Of a stretch of 64,000 bases of DNA, positions 38,001 through 51,879 are shown in pieces (position 1 is the stretch's first letter; each line of letters begins with the position of its first letter). The stretch is from positions 310,001 to 374,000 of the forward strand of contig CM067106.1 in NCBI GenBank assembly GCA_034008185.1, written 5' to 3'. Made by a program: the position numbers and the translations under genes. The notes beneath the pieces were generated by a model. The model was not told the DNA's origin and searched no databases. It was given only the letters and a program-made list of their open reading frames with translations. The DNA comes from Gorsachius magnificus. Taxonomy: Eukaryota > Chordata > Aves > Pelecaniformes > Ardeidae.

Positions 38001-38581
38001 CAACCACCAGCACCCACCTAACCCCCAACCACCACCAACCATCACCAGCCCCACCAACCACACCAGCACCCACCAACCAACACCACCCCACCCACCACAC
38101 CACCCCAACCCACCAGCACCCCCCACCCCCCAGCCCCCACCTCAGCCCCCCCCAGTTCCCCCATACCTGGAACAGCATCATGGAGCACCTGCTCAGCCCT
38201 TCCACCGCTCTCCACCGGACCCTTCCTCTTGGCCATGGAGCGCAGGTACTTCTGCAGGGTGGCCTTGCCACCCTCGGGTCCCCGGGGCTCCTTGGGTCCC
38301 TTGGAGGGAGCCGAAAATGCTCGCTGGAAGAGGGACCTCCGGGTGCTGGCTTTGGGTGCCCCCAAATTGGAGCTGCCCTTGCCAACGACATCATGGGGGC
38401 CACCAGATTCGGGGTGGCTGTAGGAACGTTTCCATCCTTGCAAGCGGGTCCAACGGCGGGTGCCCGGGGACCCCGCCCCCCTCTCGGCGTCCCGGTCACC
38501 CATGGGTGCTGCTGTTCGCCATTTGTAGGTCTTCAGTAGAGTTTGAGGTTCGGGTCCCAACGGGGGGGTCTCCACCTCCAT
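29095..38581 (-). CDS. RASAL3: RAS protein activator like-3, SynGAP-family RasGAP (spliced, about 18 coding exons)
   Basis: A Ras GTPase-activating protein of the SynGAP family, best known from blood and T/NKT cells. It speeds GTP hydrolysis by Ras at the plasma membrane. Coding exons run from high to low: 38167-38581 (ATG at 38579-38581), 36736-36854, 36526-36614, 35766-35842, a duplicated exon at 35585-35668/35447, 35296-35365 (donor unsure), 34836-34934, 33653-34189, 33035-33179, 32679-32823, 32078-32314, 31396-31597, 31158-31261, 30099-30411, 29884-30006, 29605-29804, 29324-29399 and 29095-29244. Most phases match. Domains in order are a basic N-terminus, the end of a PH domain ([12 protein letters not shown]), a C2 domain, RasGAP (arginine-finger [10 protein letters not shown], then [12 protein letters not shown]) and a C-terminal coiled coil. 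The length is about 1,050 residues; I recall about 1,010 for human. The middle of the PH domain is not visible, and one exon pair is out of phase by one base. Confidence 0.93.
29369..29566. repeat. 98-bp direct duplication over a RASAL3 intron/exon boundary
   Basis: The block starting CTTTCTTCCGGGTGCCC at 29,369 and the one at 29,467 are near identical over about 97 bp, with one C/A difference near 29,434. The first copy holds the acceptor and first 31 bases of the coiled-coil exon at 29324-29399. The second repeats that acceptor and exon start in the upstream intron, creating a decoy acceptor followed by an incomplete exon. Confidence 0.92.
30480..30905. repeat. Intronic minisatellite in RASAL3, about 33-bp unit
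   Basis: About 13 imperfect units built from ACCAGAACCATCC(T/C)CAAA and (A/C)C(C/T)GGTTGGGACCAG-type blocks. It fills most of the intron between exons 31158-31261 and 30099-30411. Confidence 0.9.
31396..33179 (-). other. RASAL3: RASAL3 RasGAP catalytic exons
   Basis: Five consecutive exons, including 33035-33179, 32679-32823, 32078-32314 and 31396-31597, join in phase to give the core of the GAP domain; the domain begins at the end of the C2 exon (33653-34189). The arginine-finger segment [20 protein letters not shown] is intact. [17 protein letters not shown] and the RasGAP signature [16 protein letters not shown] follow, then KVIQNLAN and [19 protein letters not shown]. These are the family's diagnostic motifs, so the domain should be catalytically competent. 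Confidence 0.92.
33275..33545. repeat. (CCCAA)n-type pentanucleotide satellite in a RASAL3 intron
   Basis: About 50 units of CCCAA with CCCAT, CTCAA and CCAAG variants. On the transcribed (minus) strand it reads as TTGGG repeats. It sits between the C2 exon and the arginine-finger exon. Confidence 0.92.
34195..34640. repeat. GGGGACA(G)-rich minisatellite in a RASAL3 intron
   Basis: Short units of about 11 bp (GGGGACAGGAG, GGGGACATGGG) are arranged in a higher-order repeat. The block with GACAGGGGGTGACACGAGGG occurs at about 34,352 and 34,577, so the higher-order period is about 225 bp. Confidence 0.9.
34975..35222. repeat. Minisatellite, about 31-bp unit, about 8 copies, where a PH-domain exon is expected
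   Basis: Units read as CAGGTTGCCTGGGGTGCCCT followed by GGGTGCCCC(T/C). The array occupies the interval between RASAL3 exons 34836-34934 and 35296-35365, where family members encode about 20 residues of the PH domain. Confidence 0.9.
35392..35680 (-). repeat. RASAL3: Tandem duplication (period about 139 bp) of a RASAL3 exon
   Basis: Two adjacent copies of the exon encoding K-S-R-G-(T/P)-P-K-T. The high-coordinate copy (exon 35585-35668) has a strong acceptor with the pyrimidine tract TGTCCCCCCCACCCAG and an in-frame start ([10 protein letters not shown]). Small deletions bring a TGA just before its donor. The low-coordinate copy (from 35447) keeps an open frame to an AG/GTACGG donor ([11 protein letters not shown]) but lacks a good acceptor. 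The flanking exon 35766-35842 joins in phase only to the acceptor of the high copy, and 35296-35365 joins only to the donor frame of the low copy. Confidence 0.8.
36130..36520. repeat. C-run-rich low-complexity intron of RASAL3
   Basis: Long C runs alternate with GGGACCCCC, CCGACA and GCATCGCCCCC(C)A blocks spaced by about 60 bp. The G-rich strand is the transcript strand. Confidence 0.85.
36890..37335. repeat. Intronic minisatellite in RASAL3 intron 1, about 60-bp unit
   Basis: Eight or so units contain GGCCATGGAGGTGCCACCATG, then a variable spacer and GTG(A/T)TGC(T/C)GGGGGCATGTG-type sequence (written here in parts). It lies between RASAL3 exons 36736-36854 and 38167-38581. Confidence 0.88.
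37640..38130. repeat. CCACCA/ACCAGC-rich low-complexity tract in RASAL3 intron 1
   Basis: Almost pure C/A sequence built from CACCAACCA, CACCAGC and CACCCACC units. The two open plus-strand frames across it (Pro/His/Thr-rich) are artefacts of composition. Confidence 0.92.
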
Positions 38582-38699
38582 CTGGGGGGACACCCACATT
38601 AGGCAGGGGGGGTGGTGGGGGGGGGGGGGGAAGGGCACCCTCATGTGGGCACCCATGGTTTGGGTGGCCTCACCCGGTGCACCCCATATTTAGGCAACC

Positions 38700-39110
38700 T
38701 GTGTGGGTGCCCTTATCTGGGGGCATCTATCTGGGGGCATCTATCTGGGGGCCTCCCATCGGGGTGCCCCCACCCAGGCACCCCTCAATCCAAGCACCCT
38801 TATTGGGGTGACCCCACCCAGGCACCCCCAATCCAGGGACCCCCAATCCAGGCACCCTTATTAGGGGCCCCCTCCAGGCCCCCCAATCCAGGCCCCCATC
38901 CAGGCACCCCCAATCCAAGCACCCTTATCGGGGTGCCCCCAGACAGGCACCCCCAATCCAGACACCCTTATCGGGGTGCCCCCATCCAAGCACCACCAGT
39001 CCAGGCACCCCCAAACCAAGCACCTTCATCGGGGTGCCCCCACCCAAGCACCCCCCAATCCAAGCACCTTATCAGGGTGCCCCCACCCAGGCACCCCCAC
39101 CCAGGGCACC
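38700..39110. repeat. Minisatellite upstream of RASAL3, about 42-bp unit, about 9 copies
   Basis: Units contain GGGGTGCCCCCA followed by CCCAGGCACCCCCAATCCA and AGCACCCTTATC. Confidence 0.9.
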
Positions 39111-39159
39111 CTTACCTGTGCACACCCACATTTGGGGTACCTCGGGGTGCCCATTGCTT

Positions 39160-39855
39160 GGGGATGCCCCTGCCCCCCCAAGGGGTCTCCAAATTTTGGT
39201 TCCCAGGGTGCCCCTGGCCCACCAAGGGTCCCCAAGTTGTGGGTGCCCATGTCCCCAGGGTGCCCCTATACCCTCAAGGGGTCCCCAAATTGTGGGTGCC
39301 CTCATCCCTGGGGTGCCCCTGCCCTCCCGAGGGGTCCCCAAATTGTGGATGTCCACGTCCCCTGGGTGCCCCTGGCCCACCAAGATGTCCCCAAATTGTG
39401 GGTGCCCTCATCCCTGGGGTGCCCCTGGCCCACCAAGAAGTCCCCAAGTTGTGGGTGCCCATGTCCCCAGGGTGCCCCTCCCCAAGGGGTCCCCAAATTG
39501 TGGGTGCCCTTCCCGGGTGCCCTGCCCACAGGGGTCCCCAAATTGTGTGCTCCATCCCTGGGTGCCCCTGCCCTCCCAAGGGGTCCCCAAATTGTGGGTG
39601 CCCATGTCCCCTGCCCCCCCAAGGGGTCCCCAAATTGTTGGTGCCCTCATCCCTGGGGTGCCCCTGCCCCCCTAAGGGGTCTCCAAATTTTGGCTTCCCA
39701 CATTCCCAGGGTGCCCCTGGCCCCCCAAGGGGTCCCCAAATTGTGGGTGCCCATGTCCCCTGGGTGCTCCTGGCCACTGTGGGGTCCCCAAATTTTGGTG
39801 CCCACATTCCCAGGGCCCCGGCCCCCAAGGGGTCCCCAAATTGTGGGTGCCCATG
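39160..39855. repeat. Minisatellite upstream of RASAL3, about 60-bp unit, about 12 copies
   Basis: Units contain AAGGGGTCCCCAAATTGTG, GGTGCCC(A/T)(T/C) and CCCAGGGTGCCCCTG. The copies are regular. Three carry ATTTTGG in place of ATTGTGG. Confidence 0.92.
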
Positions 39856-39859
39856 TCCT

Positions 39860-40135
39860 CCCCGGGGCGCCCCCTGCCCCCCCGGGCGCCCCCACACCGC
39901 CCCTCCCCGCGCCGCCCCATCCCTGCCAGGGCGCGGTGTCACCAGGGCTGGGGTGACACCCAGGGAAGGTGGCCCTGCCACCACCTCGGCCCCGAGCGCG
40001 GGCGGGTGCCGGAGATGCTTCCGTCGCTGCCGTGGCTGCGTTTCCCCTCGCGCCGTCACCGCGTTTCCTCCCGGCACCTGCACCCCAACGCCGAGCCCCA
40101 GGCCTCGGGGTCCCCGCCAGCACCCCAGGGTGCAG
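39860..40135 (-). promoter_or_regulatory. Candidate CpG-rich promoter region of RASAL3
   Basis: CpG density rises sharply here (GCGCGGTG, CGAGCGCGGGCG, CCTCGCGCCGTCACCGCG) after the CpG-poor minisatellites. It lies about 1.3 kb upstream of the RASAL3 ATG, on the side expected for its transcription start. No exon was assigned. Confidence 0.35.
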
Positions 40136-40589
40136 GCCAGGGTGGGGGGGGATGTACACACATAGGGCTGGTTGCACCCCAAAACCTCCTGAGGGCACCC
40201 CCCGCAGCTTTGGCGCCCGCCAATTTTGGGGTGCTGGCACCCACGGCTGAGTTGCGGAGGGTGCCCGACCCCTGGCAGGGGAGGGGGAGTATGGAGGGGG
40301 GTTGCCAGTATTTTTGGGGTGCCCACCCCAGCTTGCAGCACCCTTAAAGCACCCTCCCCTCCAGCACCCCCTTGCCCTCAGGGTGCCCCCCCCCCCCCCC
40401 AAATTTAGCCCCCCTCTGTTCCCGCGGTACCTCGGCTGTTCTCTGCCTGTTCCGACACTTGGCTACCTCGGTTCCTGTCGTGGCTACCCCATGTGACCAG
40501 GCAGGAGTTTCAGTCACACCCTCACCTCCGCCTCTGCCCCGATGATGTTATCAACGCTCCCAGTTTGGCCCAGCTCGCTTCCAGTTACG

Positions 40590-41060
40590 GTTCGGGACAC
40601 GTCGGCAAGGGTGAGCCACAACCAGGTGGGCCACCCTGCAGTGGGGGGGGGGGAGGGGGGCTGGGTAGCCCAGTGGCCGGTTGCATGCAGCCGGTGGCTT
40701 CAACACCATCATTAGGTTTCAGAGTGAACGAGCGCTGGAGGTGGCAGCACATGGGTGCTGGGGTGGGGTGGGGGTGCGTTGTGGGCACCTTGGGGGGGTG
40801 GATGCTCATCCTGGGGGAGGGGGGGGGGCGGGGCAATCTTGGGGGGGTGGGGGGCTCCTTGGGGGTCATGTGGGCTCATTAAGGTGGGTTAAGGGGGGCT
40901 GGGGGTGGGGGTGGGGGTGCTGCTTGGGCACGTGTGTGCCACAGCACCCAGCCCTGCAGAAGGTCCTGGGCACCTGGGGTCTCCTAGGACCCCATGGGCA
41001 ACCCCCACCCCCACCCCCCCCCGTGCCTCAGTTTCCCCCTCGCTCTCCAGGGATCACCCA
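40590..41060. other. Spacer between RASAL3 and PGLYRP2
   Basis: G-run-rich sequence (runs near 40,640, 40,790, 40,820-40,850 and 40,900) without recognisable coding content. Confidence 0.5.
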
Positions 41061-41082
41061 AAGTTGCTCTCCTGGGATTGAC

Positions 41083-41088
41083 TTTATT
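41083..41088 (-). terminator. PGLYRP2: PGLYRP2 polyadenylation signal AATAAA
   Basis: AATAAA on the minus strand, downstream of the last recognised PGLYRP2 exon (41640-41934). It suggests the terminal exon lies between about 41,090 and 41,600, within or beside the CAGACTGGTGTCC repeat. Confidence 0.65.
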
Positions 41089-41214
41089 GTGGCTACGGGG
41101 ATGGTCTGTTGGGCCAGTGGGGCCGGGCCAGGATCCAGCTGGGTTGGTGCCCATCTGGGCCAGGATCTGGCCAGGCTGGTGGTCTTCAAGGTTGGGTCCT
41201 TCTGGGTTAGCATC

Positions 41215-41470
41215 CGTTGGGCTGGTGTCCATCTGGACCAGTATCCATCCAGGCTCGTGTCCATCAGACTGGTGTCCCTCTGGACCAGGGTCCATCAGAC
41301 TGGTGTCCATCAGACTGGTGTCCCTCTGGACCAGGGTCCATCAGACTGGTGTCCATCAGACTGGTGTCCCTTGGACCTGGTGTCCATCAGACTGGTGTCC
41401 CTCTGGACCAGGGTCCACCAGGCTGGTGTCCATCAGACTGGTGTCCCTCTGGACCAGGGTCCACCCTTGG
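41215..41470. repeat. Minisatellite at the 3' end of PGLYRP2, about 21/42-bp units
   Basis: Repeated CATCAGACTGGTGTCCCTCT and GGACCAGGGTCCA blocks. The repeat overlaps the interval where the last PGLYRP2 exon should lie. Confidence 0.9.
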
Positions 41471-41639
41471 GCCAGCCCACCCGCCAACCTTACATGCACC
41501 CATCCAGCAGAGAAGAAACCACCATCAGTCCCATCATCACCTCCCACCCCGACAAAACCCCCCCGCCCATGCCAGACCCAACCAGATGCCCCAACCAGGG
41601 CACCCAACCCCTAGAGATGCCACAGAGCTTGGTGCTCAC

Positions 41640-43673
41640 CTTGAAGCCGTACCAGGTCTCAATCTCACGGAAGAGGGAGTTGCCGGGGCAGTCAGTGTGA
41701 CCCATCTGGCGGTGGCCACGTAGGGTGTAGTTCTTCTGTAGCCGGCCAGTCTTCACGGCGCAGGGTAGGAACACGTCCCGCACCAGGGCAATGGCATCGG
41801 GGTCCGGCAAGGTGGCCGAGAAGTCTCCAACGTAGCCCACGCCATAGCCTTTGCTGTTGTAGCCTTTGGTGTGGGCGCCAACCCAATGCCAACCTCGGCC
41901 TTGGTACAGGTATCCATCCGACCCCACCACGAAGCTGCAAGCACCCCACGGGGTCCACCTAAACCACCCAGAGTTGGGTGCGGGGAACAATGGTAGAGTG
42001 CCGGGGACGGGGGGGGGTGTCACCTGTAGCCGATGTCATCCCACCCGCGGGTGTCCTGGTGGAAGCGTTGCATGGCGCGCATGGCATGGGCGCAGGCGGC
42101 GAAGGTGCGGCAGGGGGCGCTGGGCGTGGAGGTGTGGTGAATGTAGACCGAGTCCAAGGGGAGGGTCAACGTCTGGGGGTGCCGCGGTAAGGACGGGCAC
42201 CCCACATGCACCGGGGCATGATGGCCGGGCACTCTACGAGGAAAGGCAGGAGGTGGAAGAAGGGGACTTGCCCGGTCCCCATGGGCAGTTGGGGACATGG
42301 CAGTGTCCCCTTGGGGGCTTGGGGACATGGAGCAGCCACCCAGCTGAGGAACCCCTTGGTCTGGGACATGGTAGTGTCCTCCTGGGGTCCCCTCAACCAG
42401 GGACGTGGGCCAGGGGGTGGTGGCCAGGGACATGGTGGGGCATCCAGGGACATGGTGGTGGCCATCCAGGGGACACATCGGTGGCCATCCATGGGACAAA
42501 GTGTCCAGGGACCCATTATCCAGGGGACTGGTGGTGGCCATCCAGGGGACATGGTGGCCACTCTAGGGGACACCCACCCAGGGGACATGGTGGTGGCCAT
42601 CCAGGGACCACCACCCAGGGGACACAGCGGTGGCCATCCAGGGGACACGGTGACATCTGACCATGCCACCACTCAGCTCTCAGAGCTTAACTCCCCCCAG
42701 TGCCACCTACACTGGGGTGACACCAGGGACCTCCCGCCCCACCCAGGGTTCAGGTCTCCACCCATCCTCCCACCCAATTTTGGGGACGCAGATGTGACAT
42801 CGCGACCTGGTGCCACCTTCCTACCCACATAGACCTCTGTGAAGTCCCGCGCCGCTTGCCGAGCGATGGCCACCACCTCCTCCGGCCCCACGTCCTCCAA
42901 GAGCTCCCGGGTGGGTGGCAGCACCCGCAGCACCCTCAACATCGCTGTCACCTCTTCTTCCAACTTCCCCGGCCCCACCAGCGCCCCGAAATCTTGTCGC
43001 CGGGAACTGCTGGGTGGTCGCCCCTTCTCCGTGCCGTTGCCCGTCCCGTAGTAGCCTCGGAGAAGGTCGGCGAGCGGGATGGGTCCTTGAGCCAGGCGGG
43101 CACCCAAGAGCACCCCATCCATCGCCCCATTGGCAAGGGCGTCAGGGATGGGTGAGGGGGGTCCCAGCAGAGTGTAATTTTGGGGGTCATCCACGTCATC
43201 CCAACAGCCGCCGGGTCCCAACGTGGCTCGGTCACCGTCACCACAGCGAGCCAAGAGGAAGGAGGTCCCCAGCACCTCAGCGATGGTGACGGCGTAGAGC
43301 GCATCGACAGGTGGCTCGGGGGTGGGGCCGGGCCACCCGTCCCCCTTCGCCCGCTTGAGGCCAACCTCCATGCCGGCAAAGAGGGGACCCAGGGTGACGG
43401 TGGAACCGTCGGGTGCCAGCACGGCGCTGCGCTCGGGTGCGGCGTGGTGGTGATGGAAGAGTTGGGTGAAGAGCAGCCATTGCTCCTGGTTGAGCATTGG
43501 TGGGGTTGGTGGGACAGCGGGTGGCTCTCCCAGCACTGCCCGGCACCCTGGGGTGCTACAGGCACCCAACGCCCGCGCCAATTCTGGTACGGTGCCGGTG
43601 AAGCTGCCGGGGTCGTTGGACTCGAGGGCTTCCACGATGTCAACCACGGAGGCCATGAGGCGCGGGGGGAGGC
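41640..43673 (-). CDS. PGLYRP2: Peptidoglycan recognition protein 2, N-acetylmuramoyl-L-alanine amidase (three exons recognised, frameshifted as given)
   Basis: A secreted zinc amidase that cuts between the muramic acid and the L-alanine of peptidoglycan, dampening inflammation. Recognised exons, 5' to 3', are 42825-43673, 42024-42233 and 41640-41934; the last ends at a GTGAGC donor. The first encodes the long N-terminal region (VLAPDGSTVTLGPLFAGME, GCWDD, FTEVYV). The others encode the PGRP/T7-lysozyme-like domain: MWGARPYRGTP, VYIHHTS, RGWHWVGAHTKGYNSKGYGV, then GHRQ and TDCPG. The HH, GHRQ and DCPG histidines and the cysteine are the expected zinc-site residues, so an active amidase is likely. 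The middle exon needs one extra base at a five-C run (42175-42179 on plus) to join its two halves. The signal-peptide exon and the last exon were not found; about 451 residues are visible, against about 576 that I recall for human. Confidence 0.92.
42270..42660. repeat. Intronic minisatellite in PGLYRP2
   Basis: Repeated CAGGGGACATGGTGGTGGCC and ATCCAGGGACC blocks. It fills the intron between exons 42024-42233 and 42825-43673. Confidence 0.88.
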
Positions 43674-43779
43674 CTGGGGAGGGGACGAGGGTGTAGGGGG
43701 GGACCCAGGGGTACCCGTTGGGGTCGGGGGTGCCCGTGGGTGCAGGGGTGGCACGAGGGTTCCAGGGTGGGGGAGGGTG

Positions 43780-44505
43780 CATGGGGGGGATGGCACCAAA
43801 GTGAGGGGAAACGCACCCAAAATGAGGGGAAACGCGCCCAAAATGAGGGGGAATGCGCCCAAAATGAGGGAGAACGTGCCAAAGGGGAAAGCACCCAAAA
43901 TGGGGTGCCCGGGGGGACACCCAGGAAAAGGGTCAAAACAGGGACCCCAAAACCCAAAAAAGGGTGAAAACACCCCAAAGCAGGACAAAAGCACCCAAAG
44001 GAGGGTGCAAAGGCAAAACGGGTCAAGGACCCCAAAGCAGGACAAAAGAAAGGGGGCCCCAAAATGGGGTGAGAGCACCAGAAAAGGGAAGGACCCAAAC
44101 CAGGGTGAGAGCACCCCAAAACAGGGTAAAGCACCCAAAACAGGGTGCAAGGACCCAGAGGAGGTCACGAACACCCAGGAAAAGGGTGAAGGCACCCAAA
44201 ACAGGGGACGGCACCCGGAATTGGGTGCAAGCACAAAAAGGGTGTGAGCACCCAGAGCCCAAAAAGGCACCCAAAACAGGGTGGAAACACCCGAACGGGG
44301 TGCAAGGACCCCAAAATGGGGTGGGAGCACCCAGGAAAGGGCAAAGGCACCCAAATCCAGGGCAATGCACCCAAAACAGGGTGCAAGCACCCCAAAAATG
44401 GTGCAAGCACCCAAAGGAGGGCGCAAGCACCCAGGAAAAGGGCAAAGGCACCAAAACCAGGGTGAGAGCACCCCACAGTGGGACGAAAGCACCCAAAAAA
44501 GGGTG
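43780..44505. repeat. Minisatellite upstream of PGLYRP2, about 22-bp unit, about 30 copies
   Basis: Units contain GCACCCAAAA(T/C)(G/A)(G/A)GG and GAGCACCC or GTGCAAGG blocks. It lies directly upstream of the first recognised PGLYRP2 exon, where a signal-peptide exon is expected. Confidence 0.9.
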
Positions 44506-45235
44506 TTGGGGGTGCTGGGGGGTGTCATGGGGTGTCATGTGGGGTGCTGTGGGGTGTTGGGGGGTGCTGTGGGGTGTTCTAGGGTGCTGGGGGGTGCTGG
44601 GGGGGTTTCGTGGGGTGTCGTGGGGTGCTGGGGGGTGTCGAGGGGTGCTGGGAGGTGTTGGGGGTGTTGGGGTGCTGTAGAGTGGTGGTGGGTGGGGGGG
44701 GTGTTCTAGGGTGTCATGGGGTGTTGGGGGGTGTAGGGGGGTGCTGGGGGGTGTTGAGGGGTGCGGGGGGTGTTCATGGTGTCGTGGGGTGTTCTATGGT
44801 GCTGTGGGGTGCTGTGGGGGTTTCATGGGGTGTTGGGGGGTGCTAGGGGTTGTTTGGGGTGTCGTGGGGTGCTGGGGGGTGTTCTAGGGTGCTGTGGGGT
44901 TGCTGTGGGGGTGTCATGGGGTGTCATGTGGGGTGCTGGGGGGTGTTGGGGGGTGCTGGGGGGTGTTCTAGGGTGCAGGGGGGTGCTGTGGGGGTTTGTG
45001 GGGTGTTGGGGGGTGCTAGGGGTTGTTTGGGGTGTCGTGGGGTGCTGGGGGGTGTTGAGGGGTGCTGGGAGGTGTTGGAGGGTGTTGGGGGGTGCTGTAG
45101 GGTGCTGGAGGGTGTTGGGGGGTGTTATGGGGCGTTATGGGGTGCTGTGGGGTGCTGTGGGGTGGTAGTGGGTGCTGGGGGGGTGTTCTAGGGTGTCGTG
45201 GGGTGTTGGGGGGTGTTGGGGGTGTCGTGACATGT
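44505..45235. repeat. G/T-rich minisatellite, about 15-bp unit, about 45-50 copies
   Basis: About 730 bp of nearly pure G and T, with [22 protein letters not shown] units and TGTCGTGGG or TTCTAGGG variants. Runs of four to seven G at short spacing make it a strong G-quadruplex candidate on the plus strand. The upper-frame open reading frames (VGCWGVLGG...) come from the repeat. Confidence 0.95.
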
Positions 45236-45239
45236 CACA

Positions 45240-45490
45240 ACATGTCACGACGTGTGCCTACCTGTGCCGGGCCGGGCGCAGAGGCTCAGTGGGGGATGAG
45301 GCCCCCGCCGCCGTGGCCCGTGGCCCGGCCGGGCCGGACTTTGGCCCCGTGGCCCCGCGCGAGTGACACCGGGGGGGGCCGGGGTGACACACGTGTGCGT
45401 GGCTTCCGGGGGGGTGGGGTGGGGGGCTCTGAGGCGCGGGTGGGCGTGCGGGGCGGCGGGGACACGCGGGGGGGACACGCAGGACCAGGT
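45240..45490 (-). promoter_or_regulatory. CpG-rich region with a possible 5' exon of PGLYRP2
   Basis: A CpG-rich patch (GGCCGGGCCGGAC, GGCGCGGGTGGGCG) between minisatellites. On the minus strand a GGCACAG/GTAGGC donor (45,256-45,261) could end a non-coding first exon starting near 45,360. This is positional inference only. Confidence 0.3.
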
Positions 45491-46010
45491 GACACGCGCG
45501 TGTGTGTGCACAAGTGTGTGCATACGTGCACGGGGGGTCACATGTGTGCGTGCACGCGGGGTCGTGTGCAGGGGTGCTTGCGGGGGGGGGGGGGGCGTGG
45601 GTGCGTGTGTGCGTGTGCAAGGGGTGCTTGCACACGTGTGGGTGTTGGGGGGGCGTGCGTACGTGTGTGCGTGTGCAAGGGCTGTGTGCATGTGTGCACG
45701 CATGGGTGCGTGTGAGGGGTGCTGCAACGTGTGGGGTGCAAGGGGGGTGTGTGCTCATGTATGCGTGCGTGCACACGTGGGGCGTGGGTACGTGTGCAGG
45801 GGGTGCTTGCACACGTATGGGCGTGGGGGGTGTGTGTACGTGTATGTGTGCGTGTGCAAGGGCTGTGTGCATGCGTGCACGCGTGGGGGCATGTGCAGGG
45901 GGTGCTTGCACACGTGTGGGCGTGCAAGGGGGGAGTGTGCTCACGTACATGTGTGTACGCCTGGGTGCGTGTGCAGGGGGTGCTTGCACACGTGTGGGCG
46001 TGTGGGGGGG
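45490..46010. repeat. GTGTGCGTGTGC-rich minisatellite
   Basis: Higher-order units carry GGGGTGCTTGCACACGTGTG and GTGCGTGTGCAAGGG. Long alternating purine-pyrimidine stretches (GTGTGCGTGTGC, TACGTGTATGTGTGCG) would favour Z-DNA. Confidence 0.92.
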
Positions 46011-46605
46011 ATGATGTCACCAGGACACGCATGGGGACAATGACACCAGGACACACGTGGAGACAATGACACCAGGACACACGTGGGGAGACGATGCCAC
46101 CAGGGCACATCAAGGGTCGATGTCACCAGGACACATGTGGGGGACGATGTCACCGGGACATGCATGGGGGACGATGTCACCAGGACACACCAAGGGACGA
46201 TGTCACTGGGACACGCGTGGGGGACGATGTCACCAGGACACACCAAGGGACGATGTCACCGTGACACGTGTGGGGGACGATGCCACCAGGACACACCAAG
46301 GGACGTTGTCACCGGACACGCGTGGGGGACGATGTCACCAGGACACACCAAGGGACGATGTCACCGGGACGCGCGTGGGGGACGATGTCACCAGGGCACA
46401 TCAAGGGACGATGTCACCAGGACACATGTGTGGGACGATGTCACCGGGACATGCGTGGGGGACGATGTCACCAGGACACATCAAGGGACGATGTCACCAT
46501 GACACACATGAAGGATCATGTCACCAGGACACGCGTGGGGGACGATGCCACCAGGACACATCAAGGGATGATGTCACCGGGACACGCGTGGGGACATGTC
46601 ACCAG
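46010..46605. repeat. Minisatellite upstream of CYP4F22, about 31-bp unit, about 18 copies
   Basis: Units contain GGGACGATGTCACC(A/G)GGACA and CACCAAG or CGCGTGGG. The array ends about 100 bp before the CYP4F22 start codon, so it occupies its proximal promoter. Confidence 0.93.
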
Positions 46606-46708
46606 GATGTGCATGATGCCACCGCGTGGCGGGGCCACGTGACAGCGCCGGGCCATGTCCCCCCTCCCGCCCCCCCAACCTTTGCCCTGTCCCCAGGCTG
46701 CGGGTGCC

Positions 46709-51702
<4,994 letters not shown>

Positions 51703-51764
51703 GGGACATGGGGACATGGGGGACACCCTGGGTAGTGGCTGTCCCGCCCAAGGGAGGGGACGTC

Positions 51765-51770
51765 AATAAA
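51765..51770 (+). terminator. CYP4F22: CYP4F22 polyadenylation signal AATAAA
   Basis: AATAAA 62 bp after the TGA, followed by GGTGG and GTTGTGGGG GU-rich sequence. Confidence 0.85.
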
Positions 51771-51879
51771 CGGTGGCACGCAGGGGACGGCGTTGTGGGG
51801 GGGGGACGGGGTGGGGTGGTGAGGCTGGTCCTTCTCGATGACGGGCCACCTCATGGCATGGACGGGGCCCTCCATGCCA

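Noticed and set aside
41866..42660. 264-codon plus-strand frame opposite PGLYRP2
   Set aside because: It is antisense to recognised amidase exons and then runs through the intronic minisatellite.
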